DNA of 64,000 nt from Ornithinimicrobium cavernae (GCF_003121625.1 NZ_QDDJ01000015.1:62001-126000), one strand, 5' to 3'. Positions 51,137 to 60,500 are shown, numbered from the stretch's first letter. The notes: generated by a model from the letters alone, not told the origin. Translations and numbers: made by a program.

Positions 51137-53079
51137 GACGCGCCCTGGAGGTCGACCAGCTTGTCCAGCCGGAACCCGTCAAGGCACCCGGGGTTGCGCA
51201 GGGAGTCCCTGTTCTTGACGTCCTGCCCGGTCACAGTCTTGAGCGCGGCGCCCTCGACCTTCTTGCCGGCCAGGTTGTAGGGGATGTCCTCGACCGTCAG
51301 GATGCGTGCCGGGACGTGTCGTGGGGAGGCTTCCCTGCGCAGCACAGCCCGCACGTCGTCCGGGTTGACTCCGGTCTCGCCGGTGACGAGGAAGAGCCAG
51401 ATCTCCATGTCATCGGCCGTGGGGTAGCCGATGACCAGGGAGTCGGTGACCCCTGGCAGGCCCTCCACCACGCGGTAGATCTCGCTGGTGCCGATCCGCA
51501 CCCCACCAGGTTTCAGTGTGGTGTCGGTGCGCCCCGAGATCACCATCCCGCCGGATGTCTGCACCTGTGCCAGGTCGCCGTGGTGCCAGACCTCGGGCTG
51601 CACATCGAAGTACGCCTGGCGATAACGCTCGTCCCCGCCCTCGCCCCAGAACGTGAGAGGCATGCTCGGGAAGGGCTCGGTGCACACCAGGTCGCCGGGC
51701 TGCCCCACCACCGGTGCACGGCGGTCGTCCAGCACGTTCACGGCGAGTCCCAGTCCCAGCACCTGGATCTCTCCGCTGCGGACCGGAGCCATCGGGTTGC
51801 CGAGGACGAAGCACCCCAGGATCTCCGTTCCGCCGGAGATGGAGGCCAGCTGCACGTCCGACTTGGCCCTGTCATAGACCCACGTGAAGTTGTCGTCGGT
51901 CAGCGGTGCCCCGGCCGAGAGGATCACCCTGAGGTGCTCGAGCGTGAGCGTGCTGGCGGGCTCGACGCCGAGCTGGTCCATCATCGACAGGTACTTGGGG
52001 CTGGTGCCGAAGTGCGTCACGTCGAGGTCGTCGATGAGGCGCCACAGGAGGCCCGGGTCATCGCGCGGGATCGCTGCGCCGTCGTAGAGCACCACTGAGG
52101 CACCGCAGCCGAGGGCCGCGATCGACCAGTGGTACATCATCCACGCGGTGTTGGTGAAGTACATCATCCGGTCGCCCTGGTGCACGTCACTGTGCAGGAG
52201 GTGCTCCTTGAGCAGGTTCACGAGGATCCCGCCGGCCCGGTGGACGATCGACTTGGGCAGCCCGGTGGTGCCGGAGGTGTACACGATGAAGGCGGGGTGG
52301 TCGAACGGGAGCCTCACGAAGTGTGGAGGCTCGTCGCCAGCGTCCGCCCTCTCGTCCGTCGCGTGAAGGCCCACGCCTGCCGGACCACTCACGTCGGGGG
52401 CCGCCCCCAGGACTAGTACGTGCCCCAGGCCGGGCAGCGACCCGGCGATGTCCAGGCCCTTGGCGAGGAGGTCGTGCCGTCGACCGTTGTAGAGGTAGTC
52501 GGGGGCCAGCACGAGGACCGACGGGTCGACCTGGCCGAACCTGTCGAGCACACCAGCGGTGCCGAACTCGGGGGCGCAGGACGTCCAGATCGCCCCGATG
52601 GACAGCGCACCGAGGGTGTAGGCCAGGGCCGCCGCGTTGTTCGGGACGATTCCCGCCACCCGGTCTCCCGGCTCGACGCCGAGGTCCCGGAGGATGCGCT
52701 GCGCGCGGCCGACCTCGCGACGAAGCTCTCCGTAGGTGAGCGTGGAGGTCTCACCGGTCTCGTCGACCTCGACCACGGCTGGTGCGTCGGCATCACCCCG
52801 GAGCAGGTTCTCAGCCAGGTTGAGGCTCGCGTCGGGAAAGAAGCGGGACCCGGTCATCGGGCGTTCCCGGTCCCGGACAAAACTCACCGTCCCGGGCTCT
52901 CCGATGATCTCGGCGAACGTCCACAGCGCGGACCAGAACTCGTCCGGCCTGGCGACGGACCAGCGGTGGAGGGTTTCATAGGGCGCGCCACCGAAGCCGT
53001 TCAGCTCCATGAACCGTTTGAGGTTCGATGCGGCTGCGCGCTCCTCGTCCGGCGTCCAGACGATCCGTGAGGTAGTCAA
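51133..53079 (-). CDS. Acetoacetate-CoA ligase
   Basis: The 648-residue AMP-forming ligase has the phosphate loop FIVYTSGTTGLPKSIVHRAGG, a YRQAYFD and WHHGDLAQV segment and the catalytic Lys in YNLAGKKVEGAALK. The N-terminal WTPDEERAAASNLKRF and the length are typical of acetoacetyl-CoA synthetase. I choose TTG 53079 as start because AAGGA is eight bases upstream and the alternative further upstream has no family similarity. It activates acetoacetate imported by AtoE. Confidence 0.92.
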   Translation of the reverse strand: MTTSRIVWTPDEERAAASNLKRFMELNGFGGAPYETLHRWSVARPDEFWSALWTFAEIIGEPGTVSFVRDRERPMTGSRFFPDASLNLAENLLRGDADAPAVVEVDETGETSTLTYGELRREVGRAQRILRDLGVEPGDRVAGIVPNNAAALAYTLGALSIGAIWTSCAPEFGTAGVLDRFGQVDPSVLVLAPDYLYNGRRHDLLAKGLDIAGSLPGLGHVLVLGAAPDVSGPAGVGLHATDERADAGDEPPHFVRLPFDHPAFIVYTSGTTGLPKSIVHRAGGILVNLLKEHLLHSDVHQGDRMMYFTNTAWMMYHWSIAALGCGASVVLYDGAAIPRDDPGLLWRLIDDLDVTHFGTSPKYLSMMDQLGVEPASTLTLEHLRVILSAGAPLTDDNFTWVYDRAKSDVQLASISGGTEILGCFVLGNPMAPVRSGEIQVLGLGLAVNVLDDRRAPVVGQPGDLVCTEPFPSMPLTFWGEGGDERYRQAYFDVQPEVWHHGDLAQVQTSGGMVISGRTDTTLKPGGVRIGTSEIYRVVEGLPGVTDSLVIGYPTADDMEIWLFLVTGETGVNPDDVRAVLRREASPRHVPARILTVEDIPYNLAGKKVEGAALKTVTGQDVKNRDSLRNPGCLDGFRLDKLVDLQGAS

Positions 53080-53104
53080 GGTGTTGTCCTTTCCGTGCAC
53101 CGGG

Positions 53105-54502
53105 TCAGAGGATGAAGCTGGCCACGAGCAGAGTCCCGGCGAAGGCAAACCCTGAGACGATGCAGGTCACGGTCGTGTAGCCCATGATGTCCCTGATCTT
53201 GAGGCCGGCGATCGCCAGCAGGGGCAGCGCCCAGAACGGCTGAATCATGTTGGTCCACTGGTCCCCGTAGGACACGGCCATGATGGCGATCGCCGGGTCC
53301 ACTCCGAGGGCCTGCGCAGCATCGAGCATGATCGGCCCCTGCACGGCGAACTGCGCTCCCCCGGACGGGACGAAGATGTTCACGAAACCTGCTGCGACGA
53401 GCGCGATGATGCCGAAGGTGTATTCGTTGGAGATCGCGATCATCCGCTCGGTGAGCCACCCCATCAGCCCCGTGGAGACCATGATCCCGAGAATTCCGGC
53501 ATAGAGCGGGTACTGGAAGACGACGTCACCGACGTTGCTGGCAGAACGCCGGATGAGGGCGAGCATCTCGGCCGCATTCCGCACCAGCAGCAGGATGAGC
53601 ATCATGAAGGACCAGTTGACGATGTCGAGCGTCAGTGTTCCCCCACTCGTGAAGTGCACCGCCAGGTAGCTCGCCAGGGCGAGGCCGAGGAGAAGGGTCG
53701 GGATGCGGCTGGCGTCGAGGCGGTCGGCCGGGGTGTTGACGTCCTCGGGCTGGTACATCTCGGCCTCCGCCTCCGTGGCGACCTCGATGATCTTGGAGCC
53801 GTGACGGGGACGGACCAGGTACATGGCGCCCGCGACGACGACGACCGTGACAACCGCACCGATGATGTTCCACAGGCTGAAGGTGGTCTCGGACATCGGG
53901 ACGACCTGTCCGGTCATCTCGTGCACGAAGCTCCCCTCCGTGGCGGCGGCCAGGGGACCTGAGCCGGAGTACCCCATGTGCCACACCACCCATCCCGAGT
54001 AGCCACACGCCACCAGGAGCGGGAAGTGCAGGCGCAGCCCGCGGGCCTTGCCCTGTCGGGCCACCTCCTTGGCGATCACCGCACCGACGACCAGACCGAG
54101 CCCCCAGGTGATGAGGGAGGCGACGGCGGTGACCACGACCACGAACACATAGGCCTGGCCCGCAGACCTCGGCAGCGCCCCCAACCGGACGAGGAGCCCG
54201 TGCACCGGGCCGGTGTGCGCGAGCATGTAGCCGAGCAGGAGGATCAGGACCATCTGCATCGTGAAGGCCAGGAGCCCTGACAGCCCCTGCCCCCAACCCG
54301 TCAGGGCGTCGACGGGTGTCGCATCGGTGACCAGGAGGGACGTCACGGCCACGACGACGGTCAGCACGACCGCGAACAGGAACGCACTCGGCATGTAGCG
54401 CTCGACCACGGCGTTCAGTGGACCCATAAAGATGTCCACCGAACTGCGGCCCGGCGCACGATCCTGCTCAGATCGTCTGCCTGTGTCCACCTTTTCCGCC
54501 AT
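53105..54502 (-). CDS. atoE: Short-chain fatty acid transporter (AtoE family)
   Basis: The 465-residue membrane protein has about 12 helices. VDIFMGPLNAVVERYMPSAF, GYSGWVVWHMGYSGSGPL and FVPSGGAQFAVQGPIMLDAAQ are family landmarks. The ATG at 54502 has GAGGAGGAAGA directly upstream. It imports acetoacetate or other short-chain acids. It is the first gene of the operon and lies next to two TetR operator palindromes. Confidence 0.92.
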   Translation of the reverse strand: MAEKVDTGRRSEQDRAPGRSSVDIFMGPLNAVVERYMPSAFLFAVVLTVVVAVTSLLVTDATPVDALTGWGQGLSGLLAFTMQMVLILLLGYMLAHTGPVHGLLVRLGALPRSAGQAYVFVVVVTAVASLITWGLGLVVGAVIAKEVARQGKARGLRLHFPLLVACGYSGWVVWHMGYSGSGPLAAATEGSFVHEMTGQVVPMSETTFSLWNIIGAVVTVVVVAGAMYLVRPRHGSKIIEVATEAEAEMYQPEDVNTPADRLDASRIPTLLLGLALASYLAVHFTSGGTLTLDIVNWSFMMLILLLVRNAAEMLALIRRSASNVGDVVFQYPLYAGILGIMVSTGLMGWLTERMIAISNEYTFGIIALVAAGFVNIFVPSGGAQFAVQGPIMLDAAQALGVDPAIAIMAVSYGDQWTNMIQPFWALPLLAIAGLKIRDIMGYTTVTCIVSGFAFAGTLLVASFIL

Positions 54503-54549
54503 TCTTCCTCCTCGGGGCTTCATTGCGCCGAACTCTCGCGTAAACTTGG

Positions 54550-54582
54550 ACCGACCGATCGGTACAGTACCGACCGATCGGT
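54550..54582. promoter_or_regulatory. Two tandem TetR operator palindromes
   Basis: ACCGATCGGT occurs at 54554-54563 and again at 54573-54582, 19 bp apart, each preceded by ACCG. Between them CGGTACAGTACCG (54560-54572) is itself a palindrome. The array lies in the 128-bp gap between divergent atoE and TetR genes, so one repressor can govern both. Confidence 0.87.
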
Positions 54583-54630
54583 AAAGTAGCACGGAATCAG
54601 AACCGTGTAAATACCGTCTGAGGAGATGTC

Positions 54631-55224
54631 ATGACAGCAGGGGGCACGAGGATGAGTCCGGCACGGGAGGCGCTGTTCAGGAGCGCTGCGGAGCTGTTCG
54701 CGGTGAAGGGCTTCCACGGCACCGGGATGGCTGACCTTGAGCGGGCCACCGGGCTGGGCCGGGGCAGCATCTACCACCACGTCTCGAGCAAGGATGACCT
54801 GCTCTTCGGCATCACGACCGAGTATCTGCGCAGGCTGATCGATGTCGGCCACGGGCTGCTGGAGGAAGAGCGCGAGGCCGCGGACCGTCTCCGTGAGTTC
54901 TCCCGGGTCGTGGTGCGCGAGATCGTCGACCACCTACCGGAGATGACGGTGTGCTTCCGCGACCTCCATGCCGTGCCGGAGGCACGGCGCGGCGAGGTCC
55001 TGGACCTCCATCGGGCCTACGAGCAGACCTGGGCGGACATCCTCCAGCGCGGCGTGGACGACGGGGTCTTCGGCGAGTCGATGAGCAGCTCGATCGTCGT
55101 CAAGGCGGTGCTCGGGCTGCATCACTATGCCTACATCTGGCTTCGCCCCGACGGCCCCCTCGGGCCGGATGAGGTCGCCGACCAGTTTGTCGACCTCATG
55201 TTGGACGGGATCCGCGCACGCTAG
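54631..55224 (+). CDS. TetR-family transcriptional regulator
   Basis: The 197-residue protein has an N-terminal helix-turn-helix (ALFRSAAELFAVKGFHGTGM, then LERATGLGRGSIYHHVSSKDDL) and a C-terminal ligand domain like that of acyl-CoA-responsive regulators such as KstR2 (TetR_C_33 type). The ATG has AGGAG seven bases upstream. It is divergent from the acetoacetate operon across the double operator, so an acyl-CoA of that pathway is a likely inducer. Confidence 0.92.
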   Translation: MTAGGTRMSPAREALFRSAAELFAVKGFHGTGMADLERATGLGRGSIYHHVSSKDDLLFGITTEYLRRLIDVGHGLLEEEREAADRLREFSRVVVREIVDHLPEMTVCFRDLHAVPEARRGEVLDLHRAYEQTWADILQRGVDDGVFGESMSSSIVVKAVLGLHHYAYIWLRPDGPLGPDEVADQFVDLMLDGIRAR

Positions 55225-55296
55225 GGAGTCGCCGTCCGCGCTGGACAACCTCGCCCTGGAGTCCGGCCGCTGTCAGTCCGCTGACGAGAGCATCGG

Positions 55297-55668
55297 TCAG
55301 CGCTCGTCAAGCACGTCCACCCCAACCTCCTGGCAGGCTGAGCGGAGCCGCTTGTCGCGCGTCCAGAGCACACCTCCCTCCACAAGCGCGACGGAACCGA
55401 GAAGGTGCGCATCAACAGCACTGAGGCCCCGCCCCCACAGGCGGCGACCAGCGACCAGCGCGGGCACTTCCTCGTGCCTCAGGACGGGGAATCGTCGCAG
55501 ACTTCCCAGCAGGACCATCACATCGTCCCGGTTGGCAAGGGAGCCCAGTGCCAGTTCCTCGATCACGGCCGGATGGCAACCGACGCGGTCGAGCTCCAGC
55601 TCCTCGACCAGGTGCGAGTCACGCGTGTGGAGGTGGTCGATCCACACGGAGGTGTCCACCAGGATCAC
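55297..55668 (-). CDS. vapC: VapC-type PIN-domain toxin ribonuclease
   Basis: The 123-residue PIN protein has the four acidic positions: Asp5 in MILVDTSVWIDHL, Glu in VIEELALG, Asp in SAVDAHLLGS and Asp in TRDKRLRSAC. It should cleave RNA (usually tRNA or rRNA) when free of its antitoxin. The GTG start overlaps the antitoxin stop (GTGA). Confidence 0.93.
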   Translation of the reverse strand: MILVDTSVWIDHLHTRDSHLVEELELDRVGCHPAVIEELALGSLANRDDVMVLLGSLRRFPVLRHEEVPALVAGRRLWGRGLSAVDAHLLGSVALVEGGVLWTRDKRLRSACQEVGVDVLDER

Positions 55669-55862
55669 GCCGCGCCGTTCCGCCTCCGCGGTGCCGCCGT
55701 TGCCGCAGGGTCAGAGCCCCCGAGTGCCGCCAGCCTCCTGGCGCTCTCAACTCGGACGAGAGTCTCCAGCCCTTCGCGCAACAGCGCTGATCTCTCAGTG
55801 GTGCCGGTCAACTCACTGGCCCGCGCCAGGAGGTCGTCATCGATGGTCACCGTCGTCCTCAT
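55665..55862 (-). CDS. vapB: VapB-type ribbon-helix-helix antitoxin
   Basis: The 65-residue protein starts at MRTTVTIDDDLLARASELTG (ATG 55862, GGAGG six bases upstream), a ribbon-helix-helix DNA-binding fold. The basic/Pro C-terminus wraps the toxin. It is translated before and coupled to VapC, and the pair probably represses its own promoter in the AT-richer segment 55863-55960. Confidence 0.92.
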   Translation of the reverse strand: MRTTVTIDDDLLARASELTGTTERSALLREGLETLVRVESARRLAALGGSDPAATAAPRRRNGAA

Positions 55863-55961
55863 GCACAGCCTCCGCACCTAAACGTGCATCAAATAGTGCT
55901 CACAATGATGCCACGCCCGCCGTACTTTTGGAAGGGCGACTCATTGTCCGCTGGGCAGGAG

Positions 55962-57110
55962 TCAGGGCACCACCGGCGGCTGCGCCGGCCACCCCAGGAC
56001 CACACCTGAGTCGGTGAGGTAGCCGGAGTAGGGCACGTGCGGGATCTGGTCGTGCCAGATCATCGGGTCGGTGCCCCACGTGCTGCCGGTCGCGATGCCG
56101 TCCAGCAGGGTGACGGTGCCGCGGACGTTCTGCTCGATGGCCTTGCCCCTCGACTTCTGCCCGATCGAGCCGCCATAGGTCTCGAAGAAGACCATCGGGT
56201 GGGAGTGGCCGGTCGGGTTCAGCCCTCCGTAGTTGAGCCCGAGCATGACCGCCGACGACACCCCGCCGTGGATATCGATCTCGTAGAACGCGTCGCCGCC
56301 ACCGACGCTGTAGCGGTCGATGTTGACGAAGCCGTAGTCCTTCAGGGTGGAGTAGACCTGCCCCTGCAGCTGCCGGGTCTGCACGTCGTAGAGTCCGCCC
56401 TCGATGGCCGGCAGGGTCGGCCCGCTGGGTGCCAGGGAGATGCCGAGCGACATGGTGATCGGCTCGTCACTCTCGTCGAACTTCAGACCCTGGTGGTGGA
56501 TGTCGAGACCGTAGGCAGGCTGGACCTGGGTCCAGTACGTGAACCAGGAGACCGACTCCTTGGCGGCGAAGGCGTCCAGGGCCCAGTCGCGGTTGAGGTC
56601 GATCCGGCGGTCACTGCCGTCCTGCAGGACCGTGTGGCGGATGTAGAGCTCGCTGCCGTCCGGGTTGTACATCGGGATGACGTGCAGCGTCAGCTCCTCC
56701 CGGATGCGGCTGAACGTGACGTTGCCGTTGGAACCGACGGCCCTGAGGATCTCCAGCAGGGTGTCGGTGCCGTAGGGCTCGTTGCCGTGGATGCGGCCCT
56801 GGAGCCACACGTGGGTGTCGCCGGTGCCGACGGTGGCGACATAGAGGTCACGCCCCGCCTCGGAGACGCCGGGGCTGATGCCGAGCTCGCGCAGGGTGGT
56901 GACCTGGACAGCGCCGCGCGAGGTGCGCTCGATCTGCTCCAGCGCCCGGATCATGTCGGCGTAGGTGAGCAGCGCGTCGCGCGGCGGGAAGGGTCCCGGC
57001 TCGGGGAAGGCGCCGTCGGCCAGTGCGGGAGGCGTCGCCGCCAGCGTGGCCAGGGCCAGTCCACCCGCAAGCAGGTGGCGGCGGCTGAGGTGGGCAGGAA
57101 GGTGGGACAT
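55962..57110 (-). CDS. Tat-exported M14 zinc carboxypeptidase
   Basis: The 382-residue protein starts at ATG 57110 with GGAGAG upstream and opens with a twin-arginine signal (SRRHLLAGGLALATLAATP). The M14 zinc ligands are in QGRIHGNEPYG (HxxE) and in the downstream His-containing DIHHQG. DLNRDW and the catalytic Glu in VFFETYGG are present. It should cleave peptides or peptidoglycan-like substrates outside the cell. Folding before export fits a metal enzyme. Confidence 0.9.
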   Translation of the reverse strand: MSHLPAHLSRRHLLAGGLALATLAATPPALADGAFPEPGPFPPRDALLTYADMIRALEQIERTSRGAVQVTTLRELGISPGVSEAGRDLYVATVGTGDTHVWLQGRIHGNEPYGTDTLLEILRAVGSNGNVTFSRIREELTLHVIPMYNPDGSELYIRHTVLQDGSDRRIDLNRDWALDAFAAKESVSWFTYWTQVQPAYGLDIHHQGLKFDESDEPITMSLGISLAPSGPTLPAIEGGLYDVQTRQLQGQVYSTLKDYGFVNIDRYSVGGGDAFYEIDIHGGVSSAVMLGLNYGGLNPTGHSHPMVFFETYGGSIGQKSRGKAIEQNVRGTVTLLDGIATGSTWGTDPMIWHDQIPHVPYSGYLTDSGVVLGWPAQPPVVP

Positions 57111-57252
57111 GGTTGCTCTCCGCATCGTCAGTGATGGATGGCAGGTCCCCCGGTGCGCTGAGACTAGCGTCGTCGCGGTGCCCCTGACAAGGGTGCGGCG
57201 ACCCCCTGGAAACCCTGGTGCGTGGTGTGAGAGGGCTCGGTAGCGTCGTGGC

Positions 57253-57711
57253 ATGACTTCCGACGCGTTCGTACCCACCGGCTTCGAGCCGCCGACCGTC
57301 CTGGGCACTGAGCACTTCCGCCTCGAGCCGCTCGGGCCGCAGCACAACGAGGCCGACCACGCCGCGTGGATGTCGAGCATCGAGCACATCCGCGCCACAC
57401 CGGGCTACGCGGACGGCAACTGGCCACCGCACGCCGGGATGTCGCTGGAAGCCAACCGGGCCGACCTGGAGCGCCATGCCGCCGACTTCACGGCCGGCAA
57501 GGGGTTCACCTTCACGGTGCTCGACGCGACGGACGACGACGTCATCGGGTGCGTCTACCTGTACCCCACGGAGTCGGCAGACCACGACGTGGTCGTCCGG
57601 TCCTGGGTGCGCGCCGACCGCGCCCACCTCGACGTGCCGCTCGCGGACGCGGTCGCGGCGTGGCTCGCGGCGGAGTGGCCGTGGCAGCGGGCGGACCGCG
57701 CCGGTCGCTAG
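57253..57711 (+). CDS. GNAT-like N-acetyltransferase family protein
   Basis: The 152-residue protein (ATG 57253) opens with GTEHFRLEPLGPQHNEADHAAWM and has IGCVYLYPTESADHDVVVRSWVRADRA, which are GNAT beta-strand landmarks. The acetyl-CoA pyrophosphate loop (Q/RxxGxG/A) is not evident, and the C-terminal part after WPWQRADRAGR is short. It may be a degenerate family member. Confidence 0.75.
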   Translation: MTSDAFVPTGFEPPTVLGTEHFRLEPLGPQHNEADHAAWMSSIEHIRATPGYADGNWPPHAGMSLEANRADLERHAADFTAGKGFTFTVLDATDDDVIGCVYLYPTESADHDVVVRSWVRADRAHLDVPLADAVAAWLAAEWPWQRADRAGR

Positions 57712-57752
57712 GCCGCCGCACCGTGGTCGAGCAAGGATGACCAGGAGGCCTC

Positions 57753-58934
57753 ATGAACAGTCAGTCCAGCGAGATCGAGGTGTTCGAGGCCCGCGCGAGC
57801 GACGCCGACCTCGACGACCTGCGCGCGCGACTGGCCGCCGCACGGCTGCCGGAGCGCGAGACTGTCCACGGCGTCGCACCCGGCTCTCGCCGGTGGGAGC
57901 AGGGCGTTCCGCTGACCGACCTGGTGGAGATCCTCGACTACTGGCGCACCGGCTACGACTGGAGGTCGTTCGAGAGCCGACTGCACCGCATCCCCCAGTT
58001 CCGCACGACCGTGAACGGTCTGGGGATCCACTTCCTGCACCGCCGGTCCTCCCGTGCGGACGCCACTCCCCTGGTCCTGTCGCACGGCTGGCCGGGCAGC
58101 ATCGTCGAGTTCCTCGATGTCGTGGACGAGCTGGCCGAGCCGAAGGACCCTGACGCACCCGCGTTCCACGTCGTCGCCCCGTCGTTGCCCGGCTTCGGCT
58201 ACAGCGACAAGCCGGCGACGACCGGCTGGGGAACCGAGCAGATCGCCGCCGCCTGGGTCGACCTGATGCACAGGCTCGGCTACGGCACGTTCCTGGCCCA
58301 CGGCGGCGACTGGGGAGGTGTGATCACCACGATCCTCGGCGGCAGGTTCCCGGAGCACGTCCTCGGCATCCACACCACGGTCGCGCAGCCACCGCCCGGC
58401 CTGACGACGGACGGGCTGACAGCCGCCGACCGCACCTGGGTCGAGGAGTCCCGGGACTTCTGGAGCCACCGCGCGGCCTACGCGAAGGTGCAGGCGGCGC
58501 GGCCGCAGACCATCGGCTACTCGCTCGTCGACTCCCCGGTCGGGCTGCTCGCCTGGATCCTCGACAAGTTCGCTGACTGGACGGACACCGAGGACAGCCC
58601 GTTCGAGGCGATCTCCAGGGACACACTCCTGGACAACGTCACCCTGTACTGGCTGACGCGGACCGGCGCGTCGTCCGCCCGCATCTACTACGAGAGCCAC
58701 GACTCGCTCGACCCTGACCTCCGGGTGGACGTCCCCTCGGCGATCACCGTCTACCCGCGCGACATCGAGAAGTGGCCTCGCGTCTGGGCCCAGGAGCGGT
58801 TCCGGCGGATCGTCCGGTGGCGGGCACCGGAGTCCGGGGGCCACTTCCCCTCGCTGGAGGTTCCCGAGCACTTCGTCGAGGACCTGCAACAAGGCCTCGC
58901 GGCGGTTCTTGCCGCGACCGGTCGCTCGTCCTGA
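57753..58934 (+). CDS. Epoxide hydrolase (alpha/beta hydrolase, EHN type)
   Basis: The 393-residue enzyme has the N-terminal EHN domain (EVFEARASDADLDDLRARLA) and an alpha/beta hydrolase domain. The oxyanion hole is SHGWPGSIVEF, the nucleophile Asp is in AHGGDWGGVITT, and the base His is in SGGHFPSLEVPEHF. Two Tyr for epoxide activation are expected in the cap (YYESHDS). It opens epoxides to diols, and the substrate is unknown. Confidence 0.93.
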   Translation: MNSQSSEIEVFEARASDADLDDLRARLAAARLPERETVHGVAPGSRRWEQGVPLTDLVEILDYWRTGYDWRSFESRLHRIPQFRTTVNGLGIHFLHRRSSRADATPLVLSHGWPGSIVEFLDVVDELAEPKDPDAPAFHVVAPSLPGFGYSDKPATTGWGTEQIAAAWVDLMHRLGYGTFLAHGGDWGGVITTILGGRFPEHVLGIHTTVAQPPPGLTTDGLTAADRTWVEESRDFWSHRAAYAKVQAARPQTIGYSLVDSPVGLLAWILDKFADWTDTEDSPFEAISRDTLLDNVTLYWLTRTGASSARIYYESHDSLDPDLRVDVPSAITVYPRDIEKWPRVWAQERFRRIVRWRAPESGGHFPSLEVPEHFVEDLQQGLAAVLAATGRSS

Positions 58935-58969
58935 CATCGTCGCCACCCTTCTCCGGGGTGGCACCGATG
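58935..58969 (+). terminator. Hairpin terminator after the epoxide hydrolase
   Basis: GCCACCC (58942-58948) pairs with GGGTGGC (58956-58962), extended by CATCG (58935-58939) with CGATG (58965-58969). It starts immediately after the TGA at 58932-58934. Confidence 0.78.
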
Positions 58970-59101
58970 AGTTCAGGGATCCGGGTCGGTCAGTCCCAGC
59001 ATCGACAGCTGACGAGGAGGAGTCATGGGCGAGGTCCGAAGGCACTGTGGGGCGTCGGTGAGCGCGTTGAGCGCCGACGAGAGCGGACCGGGGCGGACCC
59101 G

Positions 59102-59758
59102 ATGAGCGCCGCGGGAAGGCTGCGCCTGTCCAACTTCGCGATCTCCCTCGACGGGTTCGGGACCGGCGAGGGACTCACCCAGGACGCGCCGTTCGGGCAC
59201 GCGGGCGAGCGGCTGCACGAGTGGATGTTCGCCACCGCCATGTGGCACCGGCTGATCGGTGAGCCCGGCGGCACGACCGGCCTGGACAACGAGCTGGCCG
59301 GGCGGCACTGGGAGGGGTTCGGCGCCGAGATCATGGGCAGGGGGAAGTTCCACACCGGCCCCGGCCCGATCCCCGAGGACTGGCGCGGGTTCTGGGGCGA
59401 GGAGCCGCCCTTCCGCACCCCCGTGATCGTCCTGACCCACCACACCCGGCCCGACCTGGAGATGGCCGGCGGGACCCGCTTCCTGTTCCGCGACACCACC
59501 CCGCAGGAGGCCCTGGCCGAGGCGCGCGAGCTGGCCGGTGGTCAGGACGTGCGGCTGGGCGGCGGTGTCCGCACCGTTCGCGAGTTCCTGGACGCCGACC
59601 TGGTCGACGAGCTGCACGTGGTCATCGTCCCGATCCTGCTGGGGCGCGGGCAGCGGCTCTGGGACGGACAGGAGGCGCTGGAGGAGCGCTTCGACCTGCG
59701 CCTGGAGCCGGGCGACAGCGGCGTCATGCACCTGCTCGGCACGCGCCGCACATCCTGA
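59102..59758 (+). CDS. Dihydrofolate reductase fold family protein (third copy)
   Basis: The 218-residue protein starts at ATG 59102 and has the family marks LRLSNFAISLDGFGTG, GAEIMGRGKFHTGPG and LGGGVRTVREFLDADLVDELHVV. It is longer than the paralogs at 12672 and 28054. No strong ribosome-binding site precedes the ATG, and a GTG upstream could be the start. It is convergent with the methyltransferase, with 13 bp between stops. Confidence 0.87.
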   Translation: MSAAGRLRLSNFAISLDGFGTGEGLTQDAPFGHAGERLHEWMFATAMWHRLIGEPGGTTGLDNELAGRHWEGFGAEIMGRGKFHTGPGPIPEDWRGFWGEEPPFRTPVIVLTHHTRPDLEMAGGTRFLFRDTTPQEALAEARELAGGQDVRLGGGVRTVREFLDADLVDELHVVIVPILLGRGQRLWDGQEALEERFDLRLEPGDSGVMHLLGTRRTS

Positions 59759-59771
59759 CGGGCACAGCAGG

Positions 59772-60500
59772 TCAGCGGCCCAGGAGCAGCGTCACGAACC
59801 CCATCGGCCGGCGCCGGCCACGCAGCCAGGCGGCCCAGTCCTGGTCCAGCTCGGCCCGCACGGGATGACCAGGGTGCTCGAGCAACCACTCCTCCCGCTC
59901 CCGGAGGTGACCGACCTCGAAGGCGTCGAACTCGGTGCGCGTCGAGTCGTGCAGGTCCAGGACCCGCCAACCGGCAGCCTGGACACGGCCGATGAGGCCG
60001 GGCAGGTCCAGGCAGTCCTCCACGCGGGCGCCGTCCCACATCAGGGCCAGCTCCTCCGGGGTCGGTCGCGCCTGCCAGTACTCGCTCCCGAACAGCAGCC
60101 GCCCACCGGTCCGGAGCAGCTCGGCCAGCCGCGCGAGCGCCTCCTCGATCGTGCCGAGGGCCTGGAACGCCCCGATGCTGATCAGCAGGTCGGCGCGGTC
60201 GCGGACGTCCTCGCTCGAGCCCGTGACGAACGTGACTCGGTCGGTGAGCCCGCGCTGTTCGGCGGTCGCCCAGGCGCGGTCGATGTCCGGGGCGTGGACG
60301 TCGATCCCGGTGCCGTGCGCGGTCGGCACGGACGCCAGGGCATCGAGCAGCAGGGTGCCCCAGCCACAGCCGTGATCGATGATCAGCTCCGGCGCGTGGG
60401 CGGTGGCCGCCGCCACCAGGCGGGCGGCCGAGGCGGCCGAGAGCGGCGAGTTGAGCTCGAGGCGGGCACCGGTGCCGGCGGCGGGTGGCTGCTGGGTCAT
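59772..60500 (-). CDS. Class I SAM-dependent methyltransferase
   Basis: The 242-residue protein (ATG 60500) carries the SAM motif LIIDHGCGWGTLLLDAL, the ribose-binding acidic residue in GTGIDVHAPDIDRA and the SSEDVRD post-motif. The C-terminal region LMWDGARVEDCLDLPG contacts the substrate in similar UbiE/small-molecule enzymes. No pathway neighbour is evident. Confidence 0.88.
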   Translation of the reverse strand: MTQQPPAAGTGARLELNSPLSAASAARLVAAATAHAPELIIDHGCGWGTLLLDALASVPTAHGTGIDVHAPDIDRAWATAEQRGLTDRVTFVTGSSEDVRDRADLLISIGAFQALGTIEEALARLAELLRTGGRLLFGSEYWQARPTPEELALMWDGARVEDCLDLPGLIGRVQAAGWRVLDLHDSTRTEFDAFEVGHLREREEWLLEHPGHPVRAELDQDWAAWLRGRRRPMGFVTLLLGR

